Assembly: GCA_963922495.1 (NCBI GenBank)
Contig: CAWUIH010000034.1
Coordinates: 1-16,598, forward strand
Direction of reading: 5' to 3'
DNA: 16,598 nt
DNA from: CAWUIH01 sp963922495
GTDB lineage: Bacteria > Pseudomonadota > Gammaproteobacteria > Coxiellales > Coxiellaceae
Below the pieces are notes generated by a model. It was not told where the DNA came from. It saw only the letters and a list, made by a program, of their open reading frames with translations, and made no database searches. Position numbers and translations under genes: made by a program. This document shows positions 8,070 through 16,111 of this stretch, in pieces (position 1 is the first letter of the stretch; each line of letters opens with the position of its first letter).

Positions 8070-8851
8070 TGGCTGCTGGTAACGTCATCACGCAAGCTGA
8101 TTATATTGAGCACCACTTAACAAATTGGACAAGCGGTGGCTCCGGGTTTTGGTCTATCGACCTTGATACCCTCTCCGTCTCGATTGTTCTGGGGATTATT
8201 TTTCTACTACTATTTGCGTTACTAGCAAGGTGTGCTACTCGAACCCCCGGTGTTCCAGGCCGGTGGCAAAATTTTGTTGAATTTTGTGTCGAAGCGGTGG
8301 ACAAAACTGTGAGGCAATCCAGTCAGCACGCAGACACACGGCTCATTGCACCCATGGCATTGACAATTTTTGTGTGGGTGTTTTTGATGAACTTTATGGA
8401 TTTGATACCGATTGATTTATTTCCTTGGGTTTTTAAGTATGTTGGTATTCAGCATTTTAGGCCTGTTCCTACAGCAAATCCTTCGCTCACGTTTGCCATG
8501 TCCATTGTGGTATTCATATTGATTATTTTTTATAACTTAAAATGCAAAGGACTGCTGGGACTCACGAAAGAAATGCTGAGTAAACCATTTGGTTGGTATC
8601 TTATGCCTATTAATGTTGCTTTTCGACTTATTGAAGAGTTTGTGAAACCGATATCGCTTTCGTTGCGACTATTTGGAAATTTATTTGCTGGTGAAATTGT
8701 TTTTATTCTTATTGCCATGTTGCCTTGGTATCTGCAATTATCTCTTGGTATGATCTGGACTTTGTTCCATGTCTTGGTAATTAGTATCCAAGCTTTTATT
8801 TTCATGATGTTGACAATTATTTATCTTAGCATGGCACAAGAAACCCATTAA
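8069..8851 (+). CDS. atpB: F1Fo ATP synthase subunit a
   Basis: Subunit a forms the two proton half-channels beside the c-ring. At 260 aa it is slightly shorter than the E. coli protein. The essential stator arginine is R200 in SLSLRLFGNLFAGE (E. coli R210), and Q241 in SIQAFIFMMLTIIYLSMA corresponds to E. coli Q252. A predicted periplasmic N-terminus and several hydrophobic helices are visible, including the ALTIFVWVFLMNFMDLIP segment. The start is GTG at 8069, overlapping the atpI stop by one base and preceded by GGGAGAGG, the natural choice given the coupling. Confidence 0.97.
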   Translation: MAAGNVITQADYIEHHLTNWTSGGSGFWSIDLDTLSVSIVLGIIFLLLFALLARCATRTPGVPGRWQNFVEFCVEAVDKTVRQSSQHADTRLIAPMALTIFVWVFLMNFMDLIPIDLFPWVFKYVGIQHFRPVPTANPSLTFAMSIVVFILIIFYNLKCKGLLGLTKEMLSKPFGWYLMPINVAFRLIEEFVKPISLSLRLFGNLFAGEIVFILIAMLPWYLQLSLGMIWTLFHVLVISIQAFIFMMLTIIYLSMAQETH

Positions 8852-8861
8852 ACTAAACTTT

Positions 8862-8868
8862 AGAGGAG
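8862..8868 (+). promoter_or_regulatory. Strong ribosome-binding site of atpE
   Basis: AGAGGAG lies 5 bases before the atpE ATG and is nearly a full anti-Shine-Dalgarno complement. Other genes in the operon have weaker sites or stop/start coupling, so this site probably sets the higher synthesis of subunit c. Confidence 0.7.
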
Positions 8869-8873
8869 TAACA

Positions 8874-9173
8874 ATGGAAATCGCACAAATCATTGCAAGT
8901 GTTCAAGGTCTTTCAGCAATTGCCGCCGCCCTAATGTTCGGGCTTGCTGCGATGGGTGCTGGTATCGGTCTTGGTTCCCTAACAGGTAAGTTCATTGAAA
9001 GTATCGCTCGGCAACCGGAATTATCTGGTATGTTGTTGTTTCGTACTCTATTCATGGCGGGGCTAGTAGATGCGTTTGCGGCTATTTCTCTAGCTATGGG
9101 CTTTGTTTTGATGTTCGCCAAAAACCCATTCCTAAGTGCAGTGTTGGAGCATTTAGGCAAAGCGGCTCGATAA
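8874..9173 (+). CDS. atpE: F1Fo ATP synthase subunit c
   Basis: Subunit c is the proton-carrying ring subunit, a two-helix hairpin. The helix-1 glycine motif GAGIGLG is at residues 28-34, the polar loop RQP at 46-48, and the proton-binding carboxylate is D66 in GLVDAFAAI (E. coli D61). No sodium-ligand pattern of the Q...ES type is present, so it should be proton-coupled. At 99 aa it is longer than the 79-aa E. coli protein, mainly through a C-terminal extension (KNPFLSAVLEHLGKAAR). The ATG is preceded by AGAGGAG at 8862-8868 with 5-bp spacing, the strongest ribosome-binding site in the operon, in keeping with the many copies of c needed per enzyme. Confidence 0.97.
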   Translation: MEIAQIIASVQGLSAIAAALMFGLAAMGAGIGLGSLTGKFIESIARQPELSGMLLFRTLFMAGLVDAFAAISLAMGFVLMFAKNPFLSAVLEHLGKAAR

Positions 9174-9204
9174 AATTGCAAACTTCATCTGAGGACTTGC
9201 TGGC

Positions 9205-9675
9205 ATGAATATTAATATTACGCTAATTTTTCAAATAATCGTCTTTATCGCTTTTATTTGGATTACAAAGCGATACATTTGGCCACCAATTATGAATGCG
9301 TTGGAGCAGCGCCGTGAAACTATCGCTGATGGATTAGCCGCTGCTGAAAAAGGACAAAAGGACTTGGAGCTTGCAGCAATTAAGAGCCGAGAACAATTGG
9401 CAGAAGCCAAGCTCAATGCGTCACGAATTGTCGAAAGTGCTCATCAGCGCGCTAATCATATTATTGAGGAAGCAAAATCAAAAGCGCGTCACGAAGGTGA
9501 ACGTTTAATTAAATTGGCTCAGGAAGAGATTGAACAACAGCACATTGAATCCCGTCAACAATTACTCAAGGAAGTATCGGGTATTGCAGTTGCTGGTGCA
9601 GAACGTATTTTGCAAAAAGAGATCGACAAGGCAAGCAATGATCGCCTTGTAAAAGACTTAGTTAGTGAGATTTAA
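9205..9675 (+). CDS. atpF: F1Fo ATP synthase subunit b
   Basis: Subunit b forms the peripheral stalk that ties F1 to Fo. It has 156 aa, the same length as E. coli. One N-terminal membrane helix (about residues 4-22, ITLIFQIIVFIAFIWIT) is followed by a long charged, alanine-rich coiled-coil region (about 30-140) with ALEQRR at its beginning. The C-terminal GAERILQKEID region should contact delta. The ATG at 9205 has GAGGA at 9191-9195. Only a single b-type gene is present, so no b/b' heterodimer. Confidence 0.96.
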   Translation: MNINITLIFQIIVFIAFIWITKRYIWPPIMNALEQRRETIADGLAAAEKGQKDLELAAIKSREQLAEAKLNASRIVESAHQRANHIIEEAKSKARHEGERLIKLAQEEIEQQHIESRQQLLKEVSGIAVAGAERILQKEIDKASNDRLVKDLVSEI

Positions 9676-9678
9676 TGA

Positions 9679-10251
9679 ATGGCTTTAAATAAAACGATTG
9701 CTCGTCCTTATGCTAAAGCTCTATTTGAAGAGGCGCTAGAAAATAATTTACAGTCGCAATGGATGGATATTTTAAGTATTTTGGCCATCGTTGTTGATGT
9801 GGAGCAAACTAAACAGGCAATACTCAATCCTAAAATTCCTAATAGTGAATTGGCTACTCTGCTAATTGATGCAGTTAGGCAACAAGTACAAAATCTTAAT
9901 GACAACTTGTTATCGCCCCTTCAAAATTTCTTGGCATTGTTGATAGAAAATAAGCGTCTGATTTTACTGCCAGCCATAGCTGATTTATTCCGTGAAATGT
10001 TAAATGATAATGCAGGAGTTGTTGAAGCTGAATTGACGTCAGCATTTCCACTGAATGAGCAATCAAAACAACACATTACGAGTAAGCTGGCAAAACGCTT
10101 TAATTCAAAAGTGGTCTTGAAGGTAAATGAAGACCAGTCACTACTCGGTGGTGTGATTATTCGTGTTGGTAATTGGGTTTTGGATGGGTCTGTAAAAGAA
10201 AAATTGTCACAATTGGCAATGGATTGTTGTGCTGGATTAACAGTGGATTAA
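9679..10251 (+). CDS. atpH: F1 ATP synthase subunit delta
   Basis: Delta caps the F1 head and binds the subunit b dimer. At 190 aa it is slightly longer than E. coli's 177. The N-terminal helical domain opens with ARPYAKALFEEAL, and the C-terminal family signature LLGGVIIRVGNWVLDGSVKEKL is at about residues 155-176. The ATG at 9679 is 3 bases after the atpF stop and has only a weak ribosome-binding site, so translation is probably coupled to atpF. An ATG at 9675 is in another frame and is not used. Confidence 0.96.
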   Translation: MALNKTIARPYAKALFEEALENNLQSQWMDILSILAIVVDVEQTKQAILNPKIPNSELATLLIDAVRQQVQNLNDNLLSPLQNFLALLIENKRLILLPAIADLFREMLNDNAGVVEAELTSAFPLNEQSKQHITSKLAKRFNSKVVLKVNEDQSLLGGVIIRVGNWVLDGSVKEKLSQLAMDCCAGLTVD

Positions 10252-10277
10252 GTCAGCTAAAATAATAGAGGTAAACT

Positions 10278-11825
10278 ATGACGGCAGAGTCACAAGCGGC
10301 TGAAATTAGCGAAATTATCAAATCACGTATTGAAAAATTCAGTGTGCAGGCTCAGGAACGCACTGAAGGAACCATCATGAGTATTAAGGATGGTATTCTG
10401 AGAGTCTATGGACTCAGAGACGTGATGTTTGGTGAAATGATTGAATTTCCAAACGAAACGTTTGGTCTTGCGTTTAATTTAGAGAGAGATTCAGTCGGTG
10501 TGGTTGTCATGGGGGCCTATGAGCATCTCGAAGAAGGAATGACTGCGCGCTGCACAGGCCGTATTCTTGAGGTGCCGATTGGCGATAAATTGTTGGGTCG
10601 CGTTGTCAATGCGCTGGGGGAACCGATTGATGGTAAAGGCCCTATCATTACTGAGCAAACATCCCCTATTGAAAAAGTTGCTCCTGGGGTGATTGCGCGT
10701 AAATCAGTGGACACGCCGCTCCAAACGGGCATCAAATCCATCGATGCAATGGTACCCATTGGTTGTGGCCAGCGCGAATTAATTATTGGTGATCGTCAGA
10801 CAGGTAAAACTGCGATTGCTATCGATACAATCATTAATCAGAAGAACACAGGTGTTAAGTGTATTTATGTTGCAATCGGTCAGAAGCAATCTTCAGTTGC
10901 AAATGTGGTACGTAAACTGGAAGAGCATGATGCACTCAATCATACCATTATAGTGAATGCTAGTGCTGCTGAAGCCGCAGCCCTACAATATATTGCTCCT
11001 TATTCCGGTTGCACCATGGGTGAATATTTCAGAGATCGGGGCCAAGATGCGCTGATTATTTACGATGATTTAACTAAACAAGCATGGGCATATCGGCAAA
11101 TTTCATTATTGTTGCGTCGTCCCCCAGGTCGAGAGGCATACCCGGGTGATATTTTTTATTTACATTCGCGTTTGTTAGAAAGATCAGCACGAGTCAGCGA
11201 ACAGTACGTTGAGGAATTCACTCAAGGTGAAATCAAAGGTAAAACCGGTTCTTTGACAGCATTGCCAATTATCGAGACACAGGCGGGTGATGTATCCGCG
11301 TTTATTCCTACCAATGTAATTTCTATTACCGACGGGCAGATTTATTTGGATGTAAATTTATTTAACTCAGGAATTCGCCCGGCCATTAATGCCGGCTTGT
11401 CTGTATCTCGTGTTGGCGGTGCAGCTCAGACTAAATTAATTAAGAAATTAATCGGTGGATTGCGGATTGCATTGGCGCAGTTTCGTGAACTTGAAGCATT
11501 TGCACAGTTTGCGTCAGACCTCGATGAAACCACACGTAAGCAATTAGAACATGGTCAGCGCGTGATGGAAATACTTAAACAGGCACAATACCAACCACTC
11601 CGTGTCGCTGAAATGGGAATGATCTGGTATCTCGTCAATCACAATTATTTGGATCAAGTGGAGTTAAAAGACGTAGTTGCTTACCAAGAAGCGTTGATTA
11701 GCTTTTTGCGCGATAAACATAGCGACTTATTAAACGAAATTAACAGTAATCCAATTTATAATGACGATATCAAAAATAAAATTAAGTCTGTGGTTGAAGA
11801 TTTTGCTCAATCTCAAGCTTTTTAA
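10278..11825 (+). CDS. atpA: F1 ATP synthase subunit alpha
   Basis: Alpha is the non-catalytic nucleotide-binding subunit of the F1 hexamer. It has 515 aa, a normal length. The P-loop GDRQTGKT is at residues 171-178. The PGREAYPGDIFYLHSRLLER block follows. The arginine finger is R378 in GLSVSRVGGAAQ (E. coli R376), which reaches into the beta catalytic site. The ATG at 10278 has AGAGG at 10267-10271. It sits in the usual place between atpH and atpG, and no disruption is visible. Confidence 0.98.
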   Translation: MTAESQAAEISEIIKSRIEKFSVQAQERTEGTIMSIKDGILRVYGLRDVMFGEMIEFPNETFGLAFNLERDSVGVVVMGAYEHLEEGMTARCTGRILEVPIGDKLLGRVVNALGEPIDGKGPIITEQTSPIEKVAPGVIARKSVDTPLQTGIKSIDAMVPIGCGQRELIIGDRQTGKTAIAIDTIINQKNTGVKCIYVAIGQKQSSVANVVRKLEEHDALNHTIIVNASAAEAAALQYIAPYSGCTMGEYFRDRGQDALIIYDDLTKQAWAYRQISLLLRRPPGREAYPGDIFYLHSRLLERSARVSEQYVEEFTQGEIKGKTGSLTALPIIETQAGDVSAFIPTNVISITDGQIYLDVNLFNSGIRPAINAGLSVSRVGGAAQTKLIKKLIGGLRIALAQFRELEAFAQFASDLDETTRKQLEHGQRVMEILKQAQYQPLRVAEMGMIWYLVNHNYLDQVELKDVVAYQEALISFLRDKHSDLLNEINSNPIYNDDIKNKIKSVVEDFAQSQAF

Positions 11826-11837
11826 GTAGAAGTACGC

Positions 11838-12707
11838 ATGGCACAAGCACGAGAAATTAGAGGGAAAATTACTAGCGTTAAGAACACGCAAAAAATCACC
11901 CGTGCGATGGAGCTGGTTGCGGCGAGTAAAATGCGTAAAGCACAAGATCGTATGGCACTTTCGCGACCTTACTCAGAAAAAATTCGCAAAGTGATTAGCC
12001 ATGTTGCTGCAGCACACCCAGAATATCCACACCCCTACTTACAGCAACCCAAAAATATCAAGGGTCTTGGGTATATCGTTGTCAGTACCGATCGTGGTCT
12101 TTGTGGTGGTTTGAACGTGAATTTATTCCGCAAAGTGTTAGCTGATGTCAAAAAATGGCGTAACCGAAACGTTGAAGTAGATTTGTGTATCGTTGGACGC
12201 AAAGCAGAGGCTTTTTTCCGACGCCATTCATGTAACATTGTTGGTGCAGCAAGCCGCCTTGGTGACGCCCCCAAAGTAAAAGATATTATTGGTGTTGTAA
12301 AAGTCATGCTCGATAAATTTGACAACAACGCCTTAAGTTCTATTCATATTGCCACCAATGAGTTTGTAAATACGATGCTACAAAAACCCACTGTACGCCA
12401 ATTGCTGCCGCTTGAAGCGGATAAAAAAGAGCAAGGAAGAGGTTACTGGGATTACATTTATGAGCCTGATGACGCGAAAAAGTTACTAACAACGTTGTTA
12501 GTACGTTATGTGGAATCTCAAGTATATCAAGCCGTGGTTGAAAATATCGCGTGTGAGCAAAGCGCTCGTATGGTTGCCATGAAAAATGCAACTGAAAATG
12601 CAAGTGAGTTGATTGATAAGCTAAATTTGGTTTATAACAAAGCGCGTCAAGCAAGTATTACGCAAGAAATTGCAGAGATTGTTGCTGGTGCAGCCGCAGT
12701 AGAATAA
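11838..12707 (+). CDS. atpG: F1 ATP synthase subunit gamma
   Basis: Gamma is the central rotor shaft. It has 289 aa, close to E. coli's 287. The N-terminal helix carries KITSVKNTQKITRAMELVAASKMRKAQ (about residues 10-36), the conserved region that runs inside the alpha3beta3 ring. The middle Rossmann-like domain contains STDRGLCGGLN (about 83-93). The C-terminal helix carries SARMVAMKNATENASELID, followed by NKARQASITQEIAEIVAGA. The ATG at 11838 lies 12 bases after atpA and has a modest AGAAG-type site. Confidence 0.97.
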   Translation: MAQAREIRGKITSVKNTQKITRAMELVAASKMRKAQDRMALSRPYSEKIRKVISHVAAAHPEYPHPYLQQPKNIKGLGYIVVSTDRGLCGGLNVNLFRKVLADVKKWRNRNVEVDLCIVGRKAEAFFRRHSCNIVGAASRLGDAPKVKDIIGVVKVMLDKFDNNALSSIHIATNEFVNTMLQKPTVRQLLPLEADKKEQGRGYWDYIYEPDDAKKLLTTLLVRYVESQVYQAVVENIACEQSARMVAMKNATENASELIDKLNLVYNKARQASITQEIAEIVAGAAAVE

Positions 12708-12718
12708 GAGGTGAATGA

Positions 12719-14098
12719 ATGACAGCCAACGGTAAAATTATTGAAATTATTGGTGCGGTAGTTGATGTTGAATTTCCGCGTAATGTGGTACCTAAAGTGT
12801 ATGACGCACTGTATGTTTCCGAAGACAAGCTTACGCTAGAGGTGCAGCAGCAGTTAGGTGACGGTGTCGTGCGTACTATTGCCATGGGGAGCACCGAAGG
12901 TCTTAAGCGGGGATTAAGTGTGACCAACAGCGGAGAGCCAATCAAAGTTCCTGTTGGCGAAGCAACGCTGGGACGAATTATGAACGTCTTGGGTAAACCC
13001 ATCGATGAAGGTGGCGAGATTGCTACTGATAAAAGTCTGCCTATTCACCGCTCTCCCCCTGCGTTTACTGACCAGTCAGGTACGACCGAATTACTTGAAA
13101 CCGGTGTCAAAGTAATTGATTTATTATGCCCATTTGCCAAGGGTGGAAAAATTGGTTTGTTTGGTGGTGCCGGCGTTGGTAAAACTGTCAATATGATGGA
13201 GTTGATTCGTAATATCGCTGTCGAACACAGCGGTTATTCGGTATTTACTGGCGTGGGTGAACGAACTCGTGAAGGAAATGACTTCTATCATGAAATGAAA
13301 GAATCCAATGTGCTCGATAAAGTGGCCTTGGTGTATGGACAAATGAATGAACCACCAGGAAACCGTTTACGAGTTGGGTTAACTGGTCTTACAGTCGCCG
13401 AATCGTTTCGTGATGATGGTCGTGACGTATTATTGTTCATCGACAATATTTATCGTTACACTTTGGCAGGTGTTGAGGTGTCTGCCTTATTAGGACGCAT
13501 GCCTTCTGCTGTAGGCTATCAGCCAACGCTGGCAGAAGAAATGGGCGCACTACAAGAACGCATTACTTCCACAAAAACAGGTTCTATTACCTCTATTCAG
13601 GCGGTCTACGTACCTGCAGATGATTTAACCGATCCATCACCAGCAACTACTTTTGCACACTTAGACGCAACCGTGGTACTGTCGCGACAAATTGCTGAGC
13701 GTGGTATTTATCCAGCGATTGATCCACTGGGTTCTACCAGTCGTCAATTGGATCCATTGGTTATTGGTGATGAGCATTACCGTGTAGCGCGCAGCGTTCA
13801 AGAAACGTTGCAGCGTTATGAAGAGTTAAAAGATATTATTGCCATTCTGGGTATGGATGAATTGTCAGAGGAAGACAAGCTCTCCGTGAGGCGTGCTCGC
13901 AAAATCCAGCGATTTTTGTCTCAGCCATTTTTTGTGGCAGAAGTATTCACCGGAGCCCCAGGGAAATATGTGTCACTGAAAGATACGATTCATGGCTTTA
14001 AGGGCATTATTAGTGGTGAGTATGATGATTTACCAGAGCAAGCCTTTTATATGGTTGGCAGTATCGAAGAAGCGGTTGAAAAAGTTAAATCGCTATAA
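12719..14098 (+). CDS. atpD: F1 ATP synthase subunit beta
   Basis: Beta carries the catalytic sites for ATP synthesis. It has 459 aa. The P-loop GGAGVGKT is at residues 149-156 with K155, exactly the E. coli numbering. GVGERTREG with the catalytic glutamate follows at about 178-186, and the Walker B strand LLFIDNIYRYTLAG comes later. The gammaproteobacterial block MPSAVGYQPTLAEEMG is present. The ATG at 12719 follows AGAGGTG; another ATG at 12715 is out of frame. The C-terminal region FFVAEVFTG and GEYDDLPEQAFYMVG is complete. Confidence 0.98.
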   Translation: MTANGKIIEIIGAVVDVEFPRNVVPKVYDALYVSEDKLTLEVQQQLGDGVVRTIAMGSTEGLKRGLSVTNSGEPIKVPVGEATLGRIMNVLGKPIDEGGEIATDKSLPIHRSPPAFTDQSGTTELLETGVKVIDLLCPFAKGGKIGLFGGAGVGKTVNMMELIRNIAVEHSGYSVFTGVGERTREGNDFYHEMKESNVLDKVALVYGQMNEPPGNRLRVGLTGLTVAESFRDDGRDVLLFIDNIYRYTLAGVEVSALLGRMPSAVGYQPTLAEEMGALQERITSTKTGSITSIQAVYVPADDLTDPSPATTFAHLDATVVLSRQIAERGIYPAIDPLGSTSRQLDPLVIGDEHYRVARSVQETLQRYEELKDIIAILGMDELSEEDKLSVRRARKIQRFLSQPFFVAEVFTGAPGKYVSLKDTIHGFKGIISGEYDDLPEQAFYMVGSIEEAVEKVKSL

Positions 14099-14113
14099 AT
14101 GTAGAGGATATTT

Positions 14114-14542
14114 ATGCCAAGTCCACACATACGTTTGGAAATTGTTTCTGCTGAGGCGGCCATTTTCAGTGGTGATGTAGCAATGATTGTGGTGTCTGGT
14201 GTGAACGGTGAATTAGGTATCGCTCCCGGACATACGCAATTGCTTACCCCTTTGAAACCAGGTCATATTGAAGCAACAATGGTTAATGGCTCTAAGCAAG
14301 AGACTTTTTATATTTCTGGTGGAATGTTGGAGGTTCAGCCAGATATTGCCACTGTTTTGGCAGATACGGCACTAAGAGCTGCCGACCTGGATGAAGCTGC
14401 TGCGTTGGCTGCTAAAGAAGATGCAGAACGAAAATTGAGCGGCCATAAATCTCAGGGTGAGCTTGATAAGGCGACTAAAGAGTTAGCGGAAGCGGTTGCG
14501 CAATTGCGTATCATACAATCTTTACGTAAGCATCAGGGGTAA
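14114..14542 (+). CDS. atpC: F1 ATP synthase subunit epsilon
   Basis: Epsilon is the small rotor subunit that can inhibit ATP hydrolysis. It has 142 aa (E. coli 139). The N-terminal beta-sandwich includes VSGVNGELGIAPGHTQLLTPLKPG (about residues 32-55). The C-terminal two-helix region is alanine- and charge-rich (ALAAKEDAERKL ... ELAEAVAQLRII). The ATG at 14114 is preceded by AGAGGA. It ends the atp genes proper and is followed after 21 bp by glmU on the same strand with no terminator between. Confidence 0.96.
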   Translation: MPSPHIRLEIVSAEAAIFSGDVAMIVVSGVNGELGIAPGHTQLLTPLKPGHIEATMVNGSKQETFYISGGMLEVQPDIATVLADTALRAADLDEAAALAAKEDAERKLSGHKSQGELDKATKELAEAVAQLRIIQSLRKHQG

Positions 14543-14563
14543 ATCTGATAAAAGGTAAAATTT

Positions 14564-15955
14564 ATGGGGTTAAGTGTCATCATACTTGCCGCAGGAAATG
14601 GGAAGCGTATGGCGTCTCAAATTCCCAAAGTCTTGCACAAAGTTGGCGGTATTTCTATGTTAGAGCGTGTGATTAAAACCGCTCAGGAGCTTGCTGCTGA
14701 TGAAATTAACGTCGTTTTTAATCCACAACATTCGCAAATTCAAACTCATTTAAAACACTTGGATGTAAATTGGGTCCCTCAAACCCAGCAATTGGGCACA
14801 GCTCATGCAGTTAAACAGGCTCTGTCCCATTGTCACGAAGATAATACCGCGCTGATTATTTATGGTGATGTTCCATTGATTTCAGCAATCACCCTGAAAA
14901 AACTGTTAAAAAAAGTATTACCAAATTCACTCGGATTAATCGTCGCAACACTCGAAAATCCCACAGGTTTAGGGAGAATTGTTCGTGAAAATGATGGTAA
15001 CATTGTGAGAATAGTTGAAGAAAAAGATGCAACTACAATCGAAAAAAATATTAAAGAAATAAATACCGGCATTTTAAGTGTTGCTGTTTCACAATTAAAA
15101 AAATGGCTTCCTCAAATAAAAAATAATAATAAACAGCAAGAATTTTATTTAACGGATGCAATTGCCATGGCAAGTTGTGATGGATTTGTCATAGAGGGTG
15201 TTAACCCTGAATATATTCAGGAAATACAGGGGGTGAATAATCGCCTACAGCTTGCTGAGTTAGAACGTTTTTATCAACAACAACAGGCTAAAAAAATGAT
15301 GGCTCACGGTGTTACAATTGCTGACCCATGTCGTATCGATGTTCGTGGTGAAGATGCCATTATCGCTCAAGATTGTTTTATCGATATTAATACTGTCTTA
15401 GAGGGGAAAATTCGTATCGGAAAAAACTGTATTATCGGTCCCAATGTTGTATTGAAAAATGTCACTTTAGGCGAAAGGGTGGTAGTTAAATCGCATAGTT
15501 CGATTGAAGGAGCCACGATTGCCGCAGATTGTGAAATCGGTCCATTCGCGCGTATTCGTTCAGAAAGCGTACTGGAACGTCATGTTAAAGTTGGAAATTT
15601 CGTTGAAATCAAAAAAACACGACTCGGTATGGACAGCAAAGCGAATCACTTAAGCTACTTGGGTGACACTAACGTTGGAAAAAACGTCAATATTGGTGCA
15701 GGCACGATTACTTGCAATTATGATGGAAAAAATAAATGGCAAACCAAAATTGATGATGGTGCATTTATCGGTTCTAACACCAGTTTAGTCGCGCCGGTAA
15801 CGATTGGAAAAAATGCGACGATAGGTGCTGCTTCAGTAATTACAGAAAATGCCCCTAAAAATAAGCTGACACTTGCGCGATCTCGACAGATAACTCTGGA
15901 TGATTGGCATCATGACAAAAAGAAGACATCTGATGAACCTAGAAAAAGTAGTTGA
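14564..15955 (+). CDS. glmU: Bifunctional UDP-GlcNAc pyrophosphorylase / glucosamine-1-phosphate acetyltransferase
   Basis: GlmU performs the last two steps to UDP-GlcNAc, the precursor of peptidoglycan and LPS: acetylation of GlcN-1-P and uridyl transfer. It has 463 aa (E. coli 456). The N-terminal nucleotidyltransferase shows LAAGNGKRM (residues 8-16) with R15, K22 in PKVLHKVGG, QLGTAHAV and metal-binding D102 in GDVPL. The C-terminal part is a left-handed beta-helix of hexapeptide repeats with the acetyltransferase histidine H362 in KANHLSYLGD. The ATG at 14564 has AAAGGT upstream. Its position directly after atpC is common in gammaproteobacteria, and it is likely co-transcribed with the atp genes. 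Confidence 0.97.
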   Translation: MGLSVIILAAGNGKRMASQIPKVLHKVGGISMLERVIKTAQELAADEINVVFNPQHSQIQTHLKHLDVNWVPQTQQLGTAHAVKQALSHCHEDNTALIIYGDVPLISAITLKKLLKKVLPNSLGLIVATLENPTGLGRIVRENDGNIVRIVEEKDATTIEKNIKEINTGILSVAVSQLKKWLPQIKNNNKQQEFYLTDAIAMASCDGFVIEGVNPEYIQEIQGVNNRLQLAELERFYQQQQAKKMMAHGVTIADPCRIDVRGEDAIIAQDCFIDINTVLEGKIRIGKNCIIGPNVVLKNVTLGERVVVKSHSSIEGATIAADCEIGPFARIRSESVLERHVKVGNFVEIKKTRLGMDSKANHLSYLGDTNVGKNVNIGAGTITCNYDGKNKWQTKIDDGAFIGSNTSLVAPVTIGKNATIGAASVITENAPKNKLTLARSRQITLDDWHHDKKKTSDEPRKSS

Positions 15956-15956
15956 G

Positions 15957-15993
15957 CGCGATTAAATGGTGTAACAGATTGATTGAGATCGCG
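15957..15993. repeat. Inverted repeat downstream of glmU
   Basis: CGCGAT at 15957-15962 is repeated as ATCGCG at 15988-15993, separated by 25 bases. The stem is GC-rich but short and the loop is long. No T-run follows on either strand, so an intrinsic terminator is not supported; it may be a weak structure or chance. Confidence 0.3.
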
Positions 15994-16019
15994 TAATAAA
16001 AATTGTCGCAGCCAGTTTG

Positions 16020-16072
16020 TTGGTGATCAGCAGCATTTTTATACAGCGAGACGAATCAAGCTGATAAACCAA
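16020..16072. repeat. Imperfect inverted repeat between convergent glmU and rsmE
   Basis: The left arm TTGGTGATCAGC (16020-16031) pairs with the right arm GCTGATAAACCAA (16060-16072) over 11 base pairs with a 1-by-2 internal loop, around a 28-base spacer. It lies where two convergent transcripts should end, so a bidirectional termination or 3'-end stabilising role is possible. The expected T-run is absent on both strands. Confidence 0.4.
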
Positions 16073-16111
16073 AAATCATGATTTAACTGTCTGTTCTAGG
16101 TTGAATAATAT

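Noticed and set aside
12340..12654. Minus-strand open frames within atpG, atpD and other atp genes
   Set aside because: They lie opposite strongly conserved coding sequence and show no family-like features or ribosome-binding sites, so they are antisense shadows.
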